Shown one piece after another: positions 21,275 to 33,683 of a stretch of DNA of 64,000 bases; within the stretch, counting starts at the first letter, position 1; every line of letters begins with the position of its first letter. The stretch covers positions 45,368,338 to 45,432,337 of the forward strand of contig CM055093.1 of the NCBI GenBank assembly GCA_029204225.1, written 5' to 3'. Both the position numbers and the translations under genes were made by a program. Under the pieces are notes generated by a model. It worked only from the letters and a program-made list of their open reading frames with translations. It did no database searches and had not been told where the DNA came from. This stretch comes from Diphasiastrum complanatum. Lineage: Eukaryota > Streptophyta > Lycopodiopsida > Lycopodiales > Lycopodiaceae.

Positions 21275-21892
21275 ATCCAAGCAATGGATCTTGAGTATCG
21301 ATCTCTTATGAAGAGTGGAACATCTTTTGGAGGATCTTCTTGTGTAGGGGGAGCTATGCAAGTGGATGGATGTTATCTTGCTGTAAAATCAAGTATTGGA
21401 TCTGGAAAACAAAGTTTGTTCAATGACTTTGATAATCAAGTTGAAGATCAAGAGGTTGATCTCAAAGCACTTCAACTAGTCAAAACGGAAGCTGGCAATT
21501 TGGAGCTAGTCAAGAGCATCAAAGGAGAGGTAATTGGCAAAGATGTTATGGATCTATTTTTGCAGGATATTGAAGACTCAAGTAAGGTCAAAGGAGCAGC
21601 AAGGAAGTGTTGTTCAAGTTTAATTTACTTGTTCTATCTCATGTTTGAGCATTTTCAAGTGGATGTGTGCAAATTGTCAAGATATGGAAAACCCTGCTAC
21701 AATGATGAACATTGTTTTGATGTTGGATTTGTACTAGCATTATTGGCTGATTTTGCTGATGGAAATGAAGCTATTGGAGGCTCATTATGTCACTCATTCA
21801 TGGTTAAGTCATGTTATGTACCACAAAAAAGGACAATAATTAGCCTCAACCAAACCTCATTAGTCTCACCAATTAATAAGAGCTATCAATGA
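21275..21892 (+). pseudogene. Chimeric ORF after C2 integrase, U1
   Basis: The first residues (IQAMDLEYRSLMKSGTS) are the normal start of the copia RT region. The next ~185 codons (GGAMQVDGCYLAVKSSIGSG, DLKALQLVK, CCSSLIYLFYLMFEHFQVDVC, NDEHCFDVGFVLALLADFADG) match no RT motif and no family I recognise. The frame is kept in U2 with about two residue changes. It may be captured host sequence or an unrelated fusion. Confidence 0.45.
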
Positions 21893-22060
21893 TGTTTGTG
21901 AGGAGAAAAGGAGTTTCCAATTGAGGAGCAAAGGAGCAGATGAGCTGCTTCTAGCTAAAGAGCAATTCTCAAGAGGAGCTATCATCAATGTTGATTGTGA
22001 GGAGCTAGCTAAGGAGTGGAGTAGATGAGCATCAGTGGTTCTCAAGACACACACATGCCC

Positions 22061-22063
22061 ACA

Positions 22064-22112
<49 letters not shown>
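22061..22112. repeat. (CT)n microsatellite (U1; U2 42659-42723)
   Basis: A pure CT run, longer in U2, sitting at the junction between the C2 3' region and an inverted C2-family fragment. Confidence 0.9.
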
Positions 22113-22116
<4 letters not shown>

Positions 22117-22690
22117 ATCTAGTTTGAACACCATCCTTTGTCTTTTACCTTCTTGCAATCAAGATATCCTTTCTTTTGATCATGCAAGCATCTCCATCAA
22201 ACTCAACTTTGAAACCTTTACTTAGCAACACTAAGTAGATTCTTGGTAATGGAAGGTATGAGCAAAACATCCTTCAAATAAACATTCCTTTTTGTAGAGA
22301 GAGAAATAGGAATTGTGCCAATCCATTTGATTGCACACTCACCATCATTGGCCGTGTAGATCACCCTCCTGTCATTTCCATATGCCAACAAAGAAGTGAA
22401 ATACTCTTTGTGAAAAGTCATGTGTGAACTTGCTCCACTATCAATCCACCATGGATCTAGATCTCCACCATTAGCAATCATACATAAAGACATCACAAAA
22501 GCATCATCATTTGCATTTTGAACGTCCAAACCATCCTCATCAAGAGTAGGATTACCTTGCTTGTCTTCTTGATCTCTCTTCTTCTTGTAGAACTCACGTG
22601 CAAAGTGTCCTTTCATGCCACAATAGAAGCACTTGAGCTTTGATCTATCTTTCTTTTTTCCATTTGAAGATCCTCCCCTTGAGTCGACTC
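22113..22690 (-). pseudogene. Inverted C2-family gag/protease fragment (fragment C, U1)
   Basis: Minus-strand frame 22218-22616 reads KGHFAREFYKKKRDQEDKQ (zinc-knuckle tail, the last Cys changed), DPWWIDSGASSHMTF protease, and KDVLLIPSITKNLLS. Homologous to C2 at ~19550-20070 but in opposite orientation about 2 kb away. 22691-22973 has no recognisable gene. Confidence 0.8.
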
Positions 22691-23220
22691 AACACTCAAC
22701 TCAATAGTCAACATCGACACAACGGTCGACTTGACTCTAAAATCGAATGATCATCTGCTGAATCCAATACATACTCCATCACCGCTCGAGCTTACTACCA
22801 TGCAATAACTACTTTCTTTTCATGACCATTTTCTATACAATTTACACTAAACTGTTTAAGCTTGTCTTGTAAACATGACATAGTGTCTAAACACATTAGT
22901 TAGCCCCGATCTTTGTACACTTGTGTATATATCCAATAAATCAGAAAAAGACAAGATGATGTGAGGATGATATGAGCTCATTGATGCATGAATTAGAGTT
23001 CATAGATGAACTCCATTGTATCAGATTATCTGATTCCTAAGAGTCGTAGATCATAAGAGAGAGCCTTTAGAGGAATTCTAAATCCAAAAAAGACTTATAA
23101 GGAATGCTACGTAGATTGACAAAGTTTATTGATGTAAATTAACAAAATAAATTCATTCTCTGCCCAAATTCTTTTCATTTATGCATGCACTATATTTTAT
23201 GCTTAACCATTCTATGTACA

Positions 23221-23590
23221 TTATAGTTTGTGGTTCATTAAGAATAGTATAACTTTTAAACCGTAGCTTCAATTAAGACAAAAATTATATTGTTGGAAAG
23301 CGCTCGACAAGAGCTTTCAAGAACACCCTACATGACCTACTTCTGACAAGCATTTAAAAGTTATAGCTAATAAAAGTTTCAAAAGACCCAATACAGATAG
23401 AGGACTTTGACTAAAAACTTTGACTAGCTATAACTTTTGAATGGTATTTTGAAAGTAGGTCATGTAGGGCACCGTTTGAAAGCTCTCGTCGAGCACTTTC
23501 CAATTTTCCAATGATATAATTTTTGTCTCAATCAAAGCTATAATTAAAAAGTTATACTATTTTTAATGATAAATTGCATATTATACTATG
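23221..23590. repeat. Foldback element (U2 copy)
   Basis: Same inverted-arm structure as at 1558-1945, with a shorter loop because a few bases around the central CAATAC are missing. It lies directly before the U2/U3-specific junction at 23684/23691. Confidence 0.7.
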
Positions 23591-24730
23591 GAAAACATGT
23601 CATCAATGCTTGCGGGCGGCCCTGACACCAAATTATAGTGTTATTAAAAAAACTTTTTTTCAAATTTTAATGAGCTACGTGACGTAGAGTGTTCATGATC
23701 AATATATATCATGCAAAAGAAGACACTATTTGAAACAATAAATATATATAGTCAAAGAAGGTACCAAAATTTACTGTCATTTGTCACATTTCTTCATTAA
23801 TAATTGTGAGAGCACAATAATAAGAAGAAGAAACTAGAACATTATGGAATTAAGCATCCATCTGCTTTCAATTCCCCTATTCATATGTGATTATTATAAT
23901 TTGCATGCTCACAATCAAGCTTGCAATAGCCAGATAATTTTTTTTCTTCTATGCATGCAGACTATGTTCGTTTCTTCATGTAGTAAACTAATCCAAGAAA
24001 GCATACATGCCTTTCAACACACTAAACAAAGTGCTTGCAATGTTAAAAATGTGTGAGGTCCCTATATTTCTAAATGACAAGAGGTAATTACATGAACCCA
24101 AAGTAGACCAAATCAAAGAAAACTTATAAGTGCAAAGAGACAATGCATGGTGAAGTACATCAGAACATGAATCAGAAAAAAGGTAAAAATGAGGGAGAAA
24201 TCTCCTACAAAAATGGATCTGGTGACAAGCTTCACTCACGTAACATGAGTTTCATCGATCATCTTCAATGCATAGCCTTGTGTTGCACATCAATGTGAGG
24301 AATGAGAAAGGAAGAAATATTAGTTCACATGCCACTCCCGATCTCGTGGCAGCCATCAATAGCTTCTCTCTCCTCCTACTCTTTCACTGCTTTCTCCTCC
24401 AATCATGCATTGTTTGCATGCCTTCCCACAAATGACTATGCAGCTTTGTGACAAGGAACAGGGGCACATCAATTGCAAATGATGAGCAAAATAAATTAAA
24501 TGCAAAATTGAATGAAATACATGAAAGCAAACGTTCAACACATTCACATTTCCTCTTGATATGCTCCTCAACTACCAAACACATCAACAAAGAAAATCAC
24601 ATAAATTGCTACTGCTTCAACATTTGTTATATCAGCTTCCTTTACCAAAAAAGCAAAAAAAAAAAATCTCCTTAAGAATTTAGTCATACACGGAGCCACA
24701 ACAAGGCCATACATGGTCTCAATACTCACA

Positions 24731-25110
24731 TGAATTGGACTTCTAGAGATATGATCGAGCGGCATTGGCACAACCATCAAACAGAGCCACACTTTGCTCG
24801 AGATTTTCGTGATAGGGTACAACTTGCTACCTATTATGGTTCCTCTGACGGGAACTTATTAGAGAATTGGTTTGCTAAGCTTGATACATATTTTCAGATC
24901 TACCCTGAGACTACCATAAGACTGATCCTTGAAAGATCCAGTTCACTACTCTACACTTAGAAGGACGTGTTGCCATGTGGTGGCGGGTCTATTGAACTAA
25001 TCGTGATCGGGAAGGACTCTATATCTGGCCTACCTTTCGCCGTGAGCTCCGTCATGCTATGATTGATCCTCAGTGGCTCAACCACCAGCATGATACATTC
25101 TTATCTAAAG
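24731..25110 (+). pseudogene. Ty3/gypsy gag remnant, U2
   Basis: Same remnant as at 4730, with a longer open stretch (24730-24960) because a stop present in U1 is absent. It lacks about 55 bases that U1 has near 5100-5155. At 24990-25000 U1 reads CGAGCTGAT while U2 reads TGAACTAAT. All three differences are C-to-T or G-to-A transitions, and one makes a stop. Confidence 0.6.
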
Positions 25111-26197
25111 TTCTTATAAGTTAGGAAAATCACCCAAAATCAAGGAGATGCTTTAGATCTTGGAAGTCATGGACCATGTGCCTAGTTTGATGTGATTGAT
25201 GGATCCTTTGGTGACTAAGCATCTTCACATGTGCTGGACCCAATGAAGCAGCAACTCGAGATCCTTTCATGTACATAGATAGCCTCATTTGGCTTGAATT
25301 GACCAATGAAATGAAATCTTGGTTTTGGGGGCAATTTTGAGCAATCTCTACATTTGTCTTGTGATTTTGTGAATCAATTGAGTTCTAAGATTAGTAAATA
25401 TCATTCTCTACTAGTAGTCCATACTCTGATAGGTTTTCACACGTGTGAAACCAGCAAGTACTAGTTTGATCAATTTTGATTGTTCATGTTAGGTCTATGC
25501 ATGTAGATTTGATCTAAAAAGTGTCTAATCTTGTGTAGATTGATAGATCAATCTATTCTAACACCCAATCACACTTGAGAATCTGATTTGGTCCATTATT
25601 GGTCCGTTTTTTTGTACTTTCACATGGTATTAGATCCAAGTATAAGTGCATTTAAGACATTGATCTAAACTATACCCAAATTGGCAGGTTCTAGTTGATA
25701 TTGAGGTAGCGAGTTTGAATGGATAGCTAGAAGCAATATATTTGTACCAAATCTTGTTGTGGGCTATAGGTGTACTTTCCACATGCGTGCGGCTGTACTG
25801 AACCTGTTTTGAACAGTAAAATTCATTTTTGGTGCATTTTGACCTTCCTACACCAAATTTGAGTCAACTAGTGCATCTTTCAAGCTATGACTTGCATTCA
25901 TTGATGTGTTCTTGGTTTAGATCAATCATATAGATGGATTAAAGCTTGTTTAAAGTACATTGAAGTTGATTCTCTGATTTTTTGAGTGTGCATTGAAATT
26001 GAGTGAGAAAGATTGCTATAAACCAAAGATTAAAGAGTGAATTGGCAAAGTTGCAACTACAATCTATAGATCCATCATTCAAAATTTGTTCTAGAGTGGT
26101 AGGGTCGGGTCTACAAGCTTTTTGGATTACTAGAAGACACTATAGGTTCAGATCTCTAAGTGAAACCATCTAAGTCTCAAGTGCATTTACCCTAATA

Positions 26198-27534
26198 ATG
26201 GCATCAACGGGTGGTTTCTTGCTTGAAGCTAGTAAAAGGCTTTCATCCACTAATTATGCCATTTGGAAAGTTCGAATGGAGTCATTATCAGTACTTCATG
26301 ATTTGTACATTGCTTGAAGATGAATGTAAGTAATGACTTATTGAAAGAAATCTCATCTTGTAACTCATCCAAAGAGGCATAAGATTCACTAAAATATATT
26401 TATGAATCCAAAAATATTTCAAGAATACTCATGCTAAGAAATTAAATACTTCAAAGCATGAAAGGAAGTAATGACAGTGCCCAAGATTATGTCTTGAGAT
26501 CAAATCTTTAAATATTGAGTTATCTTCCATAACTGACAAGATTCAAAACAATGAATTAGTTCAAATCATCTTGAATGGATTAGGAAATGAGTATTCTAAT
26601 CTAGTTCCAACTTTTGTTATTCAAGATCTACTTCCTACTATAGAAAAGCTTCATAGTGTGCTAGTTTCCGAGGAAAGTAGGATGCTTCAAATCAAGAATA
26701 GGATTGGTTCCTTGTCTTTGATTGATGCTGATGAGAAGGCTAACTTTTCTTTGAAAGGCAAGAAGAAGAAGTTTCCATCCAAAAAGACCCAAGATGTGGA
26801 GGCCAAGAGCAAGGATGGAGCTTCAAGTTCCAAAGGAAAGAGTAAGAAGGACAAGAAGAAGCTAAAGTGTTTTTTATGTGGCAAGAAAGGACACTTTGCA
26901 TCCGAGTGCTACAAGAAGAAGAATGCTCAAGAGAAGGACAACCATGGCAATCTTGTGCTTGAGGAGGAGGATGAACGCAATTTATCTTTAATGGCTTCAT
27001 TAACACAAACATTCATTCATAACACTTGGTGGATTGATAGTGGGGCTAGCTCCCATATGACACACCAAAAAGACTGCTTTTCTACTTTGCTTTCCTACAA
27101 TAATTCTAATAAGTTTATCTTCACTGCAAGTGATCAAGAATGTGAGATTGTAGGAATTGGATCCATTCCTCTGTGTCTTGGATCACCTAAGAAAGTAGAT
27201 CTAGACAATGTTCTTTATGTACCTTCTATTACAAAGAACTTGTTAAGTGTTGGTCAACTTATGGATAGTGGATTAGATGTACATTTCAAGCATGGAGCAT
27301 GTTCCATCTTAAAGAATGATAAATGTATTGCTAAGCAAGGAAGGTTATTTAAGTTGGATGCTAATGTGATGGTTGGAAGTGTAAACATGGCAAGGGAGGA
27401 GCTCTCTCAAGTGGAGTTATGGCACAAGAGGTTAGGCCATCCTAACTTCAAAGGTATGGAGACCATGGTGAACAAGGAGCTAGCAATTGGACTTCCCAAA
27501 GCCATATCCAAGTGTGGCAAGATTTGTGAAGCTT
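26198..27534 (+). pseudogene. C1 gag-protease-preintegrase, U2
   Basis: Same domain order as U1. A one-base loss near 26490 (ATGTCTTGAG against ATGTTCTTAAG in U3) shifts the gag frame. From 26571 the frame is open through the knuckle, WWIDSGASSHM protease, GRLFKLDAN and ELWHKRLGHPNFKG, up to the solo LTR. The U1 TAG is absent. Confidence 0.85.
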
Positions 27535-27536
27535 GT

Positions 27537-28681
27537 TGTTGGCTGATTCTGATGAATCCCCAAGATACTCGGATAGAGCAACTCAAGAGCACCTCTCACC
27601 TTAGACCGAGGAAATCTCTGAGAAGACGAGACTAACAAAGACTGAGAGCTGAGTATGAGAGCCGAGAAATGCTAGTTAGGAATGACAAGCAAGAACTGTG
27701 TAAGCCTCATGGTGAATCCCAGAAGATGGAATGACCATGTAGGAACTAGTATTTCTAGGCAAATGCAATAAATGCAAGTAGACCCCTCGTAAAGAAAGTA
27801 GAGTGAGCCACCTTTTGATGGTGACCTAGTGGAGAGCATTATTCCACTTGTAATTTGTAAAATCTGGAAATTCCACTAGGATGTCACCTAAGGAGCTCTC
27901 TTGCTTATCTAAGAGACTCCCTCTTTGTGAAGAGGAGCTCTTTGTGAATTGTATCAACTCCATGCTAAAATAAAAAGAGCCTCCACGAGTTAGATGCATC
28001 CATTGAGCTCCTTGATCATGATGGTTTTTTTGAGTGATGCCCCTATGATCATGCCCCTCCATTCGTGTGTGGTTGTGGATTGTAGAGTGGATTAGATTTG
28101 CTACTTTTCTAGAGTGGATTAGCTTTCTTTTCTTGTTTGCGGATTAATGTAGGAACTAGCATTCAAGTAAACTAAATAGGCTAGAAGTGTGGTATAGATC
28201 TTGCATTCTAGTTCTTGATGTTCTTGGGATGTCCAAGAATCAAAAGACTGGTTGGTTTCTTGATTCTTGGACCTCTAAACTACTATTTAGTTTGGTTTCT
28301 TGTTTCTTGAATATGATTTTCAATCATATTTAGAGTAGTTTCTGGTTTTGCAACTTCCTTAAACTCGGTTACAGCCTTAGGATCTTGAAATCTGAGCAAT
28401 TGTGCTGCATTGCAAATCTGACTTTGTTCACCATGGCTTGCCTCGTAACGGAGTTAGTTGTTCCATTGGCAAGTGCTCATTCATAAACAGCAAAGTGTTC
28501 GAAGCCTTGAAGTCATCTTCTGACAGGCATGGTGAATATACTACAACGAATATCTGCAAAACTGGCCATCGTGATCCCATGTTCAAAATAAAATTGTAGG
28601 AAAGACCAGTTTACGTTCTTCTCAGGCTCAGAGGTTAGGCTGCTTGGCAGAGCATCTGAGACTAGGAAGAATTGTGCAACA
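27537..28681 (+). mobile_element. Solo LTR in C1 integrase (U2)
   Basis: Same TGTTGG...CAACA insert. CTTGT duplications at 27532-27536 and 28682-28686 are intact. The identical site in every unit shows that insertion preceded the tandem duplication. Confidence 0.85.
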
Positions 28682-30886
28682 CTTGTGGACTCTCCAGGTC
28701 TCATAAGCAACCTTTCAAGAGATCTTTGACAAGATCTAATTTTCTTCTTGATGTTATTCACTCGGATGTTCACATGAATCTTGTAGTGGAGCTCTTTTGT
28801 ATGTCACTTTTATTGATGATAAATCAAGATACTCTTGGATTTACCTCTCGTCTAAGAAAGGTGAAGTGATAATGGAGGTTAGTACATCTCCAATAGCATG
28901 AAAGAGTTTTGTCAAACTAATGGCATTAGAAGAGAATTTACTTGCACATACACTCCACAACAAAATGGAGTGGTCGAGAGAAAATAGAACACTATGTGAG
29001 TGTGCTAAAGCATTGAGATTAGATGCATCTCTTCCTATTACATTTTGGGGAGAAGCTATTTTATGTGCAAACTTTATATGTAATAGAATGACTAATAGTG
29101 TCATTGAAGGACTCACACCTTATAAAGCATTGTATGGCAAAAAGCCAAATCTTAGTGATTTGAAAAATTTTGGATGTACTTGTTATGTACACATTCCTTT
29201 AGAAGGAAAAAGGAAGATGCTACTTCATTTAAAGGCATATTTGTTGGTTATAGTGAAAATAGTAAAGCTTGTAGGATATTTGATCCTGTTACCAAGAAAG
29301 TTGTTGTAAGTACAGATGTATTTTTTGATGAATCTCTCAATAATAAAGAGAACGTGCTTTCCAACAATAATCATCTTATCAATGAAGAAGCCATTAAGTC
29401 TCAAAGTTGGAAGACTGTTATGCAAGTAGAGTTTGATGCTTTGTTAGAAAATCAAACTTGGGATCTTGTTGATCTACCTTATGGAAAGAAGCCTCTTACT
29501 TTTAAGTGGATATATAGATTGAAATATAATCAAGATGGTTCCATTCATAAGTATAAAGCTAGACTTGTAGCAAAAGGATTCTTGCAAGTCAAAGACATAG
29601 ATTATGATGAAAGTTAAGCTCTTGTTGCAAAGCTTGTAACCATTAGATTAATTATATGTCTTGCTACTTCTTTCAAATGGAAGCTCTTTCAACTTGATGT
29701 GACAAATGCTTTCTTGAATGGATTCTTGGAAGAGGAAATATACATGTGCCAACTCGAGGGCTTCATAAAAGATGGAGAAGAAGAAAAAGTGTGTTTTTTC
29801 AAGAAGAGTCTTTATGGACTCAAGCAAGCACCTAGAGCTTGGTACTCTAGGTTGCATTCTTATCTTATTTCCATTGGTTTTGTTGTAAGTTCTTATGAAC
29901 CATCATTGTACTACAAATTTAATGATGGAAAGATCATCCTTTTGGTTTTATATGTTGATGACATAATTCTCACATGAAATGATCATGATGGCATTAGAGA
30001 TGTAAAAATTTCCTTGTCTAGTGAGTTTAAGATGGTAGATCTAGGACTTCTAAAGGTCACACTTGGAATAGAAGTCACTAGATGTGATCATTTTACTTTC
30101 ATATGTCAAGCATGCTAGATCCATCTTAGAGATCTTTGGCATGAAGGATTGTAAAGGGGTTGAAACTCCCATGGAACTAAATGTGAAAGTTTTAAGAAAA
30201 GTGATGAAGCATCCTTTGAGGACATCACTACCTATAGCAAACTTATTGGCTCCTTGATCTATTTGACAATCGCTAGACCAGATCTTAGCTTTTGTGTTGA
30301 AAAATTGAGTCAATACATGCAAAGTCCACTAATATGTCATTGGAAGAGTGTTAAGGTACATCTCGGCTACTAGAAACTTTGGCATAGTGTATCAAGGGAC
30401 TAATATTTGTTTGAGAGCATACTCGGACTCAGATTTTTAAGGTGACAAAGTGGATAGAAGATCCACAAGTGCCTTTGCTACATTCCTATGTGGGGGAGTC
30501 ATACCTTGGCTTTCCAAAAAGCAAGATACCATTTCTCTTTCATCAACCGAATCCGAGTACAAAGCTATGACAACAACAACAAAGGAGATCCTATGGCTAA
30601 GAAGACTTTTGGAAGAGCTTCAAGTGATGAAGGCTGAAGATATTCCATGCATTTATTGTGACAATCAAGTAGCCCAACAACCTGCCAACAATCCGATCTT
30701 CCACGCTTATACCAAGATTTCACACCATTTTGTGAGACAGAAAGTGAAAGCAAAGGAGATCAAGCTTATTCATGTTTCATCTGTATTGCTGATATACTTA
30801 CTAAGCCATTGGCAAAGGATCCATTTGTGAAGTTAAGACTAGCACTTGGAGTTGTAAATAGATGTATGTTAGATTTACCAAGCTAG
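28682..30886 (+). pseudogene. C1 integrase, reverse transcriptase and RNase H, U2
   Basis: The integrase start GLSRSHKQPF is followed by a ~11-base deletion at HSDVH. The DDE core is also shortened by a join near 28870 that leaves GG(stop)YISNSMKEF. Then PQQNGVVERENRTL. RT shows KWIYRLKYNQDG, YKARLVAKGF, VTNAFLNGFLEEEIYM, KKSLYGLKQAPRAWYSRL and catalytic YVDDIIL (~29950). A TAA follows DYDES at 29616, and TGA follows IILT. RNase H shows STESEYKAM, and ADILTKPLAKDPF is intact here. Confidence 0.85.
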
Positions 30887-32656
30887 ATTTTGAGGAGTGT
30901 GAAAATGTCAAAATCATGCTTGATCTAGGCCAAATTCATATACATATCATGACTACACATCTGTGGAGCCTATTACCATGTGTGAATTAAATGCATTTAT
31001 CATTTAGATCAATCATCTAATATGTACATATCATTTGATTAGAGATCTATTGGCTAAAATGGCCAAAATTTCTAGCTATATGCCACATGACACCTTTCTA
31101 TTGGTAGAATGTACTACATCTTGAGACTATGATTGATCTCCCACTTGTAGATATCTGCTCAAATGTGTGGAAAGATAAGTAGAAGTTGAGTTAAGACTTG
31201 TAGAAGGTTTTTGTTTAAGCGCCTTACCGTGATTTGGAATTTTTTTTTTTTTTTTTTTTGGGTCTGAAACACAATTTTTGGCCTTTTGATGAAGCGAAAC
31301 GGCCAAAAATCGCGATTTCGGGCCAAAAAAAATGAAAAACTGGCTTCCGGGATATATTTATGTTTGCAAACTTATAGAAACAAATTGACTTATAAACACC
31401 TTTTTTGAGGTTCTGAGGTCAAACAGACTAGATCCATGGCGAAGCAAAAATGTATCCCCCGGACCAATTTTGAAAAAAATAATATTCATCTGAAAAAAAT
31501 AAATTATTTGGTATGTGAAAGGCTACTGAAAGTGAGGTAGTCTTAGTTTGAATGTGAAGGGGAAAACAAAAGTGGGTTGATTAAAATTCATAAGCAATTT
31601 TCAAATTTGAAATGTACTTGGCCATTAAATGAGGCCTGCAAGTCTATGTCCCACCTAGAGCCCTAGCTGTTGTCCTATTGGAACCAAGACAATGAATATG
31701 CTAGTCTTGCCTTACAAAGTACCTACAAAAGTCTATGGATGATGGGACCTATATTTAGCCCTTAACTCTTGCTCACCCTATGTGGTAACCCAAGGTAAAA
31801 GTGCCACGTAGGATTGATTAACATTAAACTAATTATGTTTAACAAACTTGTTTAGGCAAGGAAGAGGCCCTTTTTGAGTCCAAAAAGGGCCCTAATGTAC
31901 TGCTCTCGAGTTGTTTTCATTTTTACCTGCTGCTATATTACAAGTTTGTCTATACCATAGTCGAAGTCGTCGGCAGATTCAGTTTTTGGTCTAGTAGGAT
32001 GGTCATCCTGTTGAGGAGGCCACATGGGAGCCTATTGATGTCTTTTATCATACACCATCACTTGCGGATTAGGCTCATGCTCATGCTCTTGCTGCACTTG
32101 TTGATTCCTCTACATCAGATGTTGTTTTAGTTGTTGTTCCACCAAGGCTTGTTGTTGTATGATCCACTTTCTTTTCATTAGTTGGGTCTTCTTTTTGTGT
32201 CGGGGAGAGTTATGGACTTGGCTCATTACATTCGCCACGTCCATTTACATTTACTTTACTTTATGCATAAGCAGGCCTTGGGCCCTTTTTTATTATCTTT
32301 GAGAACCGTGGTGAACCGTTCACGGTTTTCAGATTATATGACGCAGATGCTTTAAATAGTTTCAAGTAATTTCCAAAAAAATCTCATCTACTTCTATCTT
32401 GTAATTTCTTATAGCTCCTTATGTTTGACAAAAATAGAATCAAAGATGATACACAACAAAAGTCGTTTCAAGACAGTTGAGTCGTATGTGATCTTGCAAA
32501 AATCTTAAAATGACATTGTAACTTTCCTGCTCTTAGATATTGAAAAAGATGAATTAAGGCTAGCTGTGAGCCAAAGGTAGAAAAGCTGCAGACAAGTGGA
32601 AACTAGCACGTAAACGACTGGCGCTTGTATAAAAAAATTTCTACTTTCTTTTGAAC

Positions 32657-33414
32657 TCATATCTTGATAGCTTGCTTTGCAAGATAATCCGCACGAGAGT
32701 TTTGGGATCTCATAATTGTATGCACCGTACAGGATAAAAATTGACGCATTTCATTCTGCACTTGGTGATACAAAGGTATAAGATGTGCCAAGTTCACGTT
32801 CCAGCGTCGGTTAACCTGCCATTCAGCAAATCACAGTAAGGACGAATATTAATGTCATAGCTTGCGCAGAACCAGTTGGGCATTTATATGTGATCTCAAC
32901 ACCGTGGAAGTTTTTGATTTAGCACACGGAGAAAGTTCCATTACTGTAACAGAAACTTTATATGCGGCGGAGCAGGATACGATGATGTGAAAGATAGTGG
33001 ATGCGTGAACAGCAAAAAACCTTCGTTGACGCATGATATCCCTGTTGAACCTAAACATGTAAACTTTATGAATGAATCCAGAAACTGATCGTTAAACAAA
33101 AGTAAAGAGGTTTTGAGTGAGTAAATACTCCAATATTATACCTGGTTGCAGACGAGTTGAGAATCTCCATAGCATCTGATGTGTTTCACCCCCGCACAGC
33201 GGGCATTGAAGAGTCCAGTGTAAAGCGCCATGTATTCTGCTTCATTAGTCGTCTGATAATCACTTATTTTTTTGTTCCCGCAACGTACTTCCATTCCAGA
33301 CTCAGATTGAAGACTCCAGCCAATACCACAGGGACTTGAATTTCCGCTTGAAGCTCCATCAAAGTAGAGTATCCAGGGTTGATCTCTTGTTCCAGGATGC
33401 AGTGAATATTCCAT
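32657..33414 (-). CDS. Two-exon RNase H domain protein, U2
   Basis: Exon A is 33142-33414, exon B is 32657-32815, with the same splice sites and the same reading as the U1 gene. All four active-site acids are present. Neighbours match U1: C1 and its downstream stretch on one side, the minus-strand copia fragment on the other. Confidence 0.75.
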
Positions 33415-33683
33415 TGCTGTAGCTAGAGTACTTCGATCGCTTGCTGCACCACAACGAAAACTATTGAGCTTCAGAACATATATTACTCGTGAATATATAT
33501 CATATACATCGCTGACGGGCGCCGACGGCCTTCAGGCTTCCGCCCACACCAAAAACCTTAAAATGATAAACTTTTTTTTGGCCCTTATTACTTACAAATA
33601 GGATACATAGTATTCATAAAAAGGATAGATACGCTTGTGTTTTGTTTTATATTGTAAAATAATTTATTAGTTATAAATAAGTT

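Larger units (their letters stand above)
17599..21900 (+). mobile_element. Ty1/copia element C2, U1 copy (no RT, no 3' LTR seen)
   Basis: Order: 5' LTR, PBS, ~600-base leader, gag-protease-integrase ORF, then the first residues of the RT region, then unrelated coding-like sequence. There is no reverse transcriptase, RNase H or second LTR. The element is therefore truncated or recombined and non-autonomous. Confidence 0.85.
1311..22973. repeat. Tandem unit U1 of a ~20.6 kb duplication
   Basis: The sequence from 1311 (GAGTTCATTGATGCATG) recurs at 22974 and 43585 with the same order of features. U1 differs from U2 and U3 by an extra 2039-3709, an extra 11097-11806, and an internal C1 deletion at 8859/8860. 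Most of the rest matches U2 nearly base for base by eye. Confidence 0.92.
25269..31213 (+). mobile_element. Ty1/copia element C1, U2 copy
   Basis: The most complete C1 layout. It has a partial 5' LTR (25269-25624), PBS 25625-25637, gag ATG 26198, gag/protease frame, solo LTR 27537-28681, integrase/RT/RNase H, polypurine TTGAGGAG and a partial 3' LTR (30898-31213). It is not autonomous, because frames are broken and both LTRs are partial. Confidence 0.85.
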
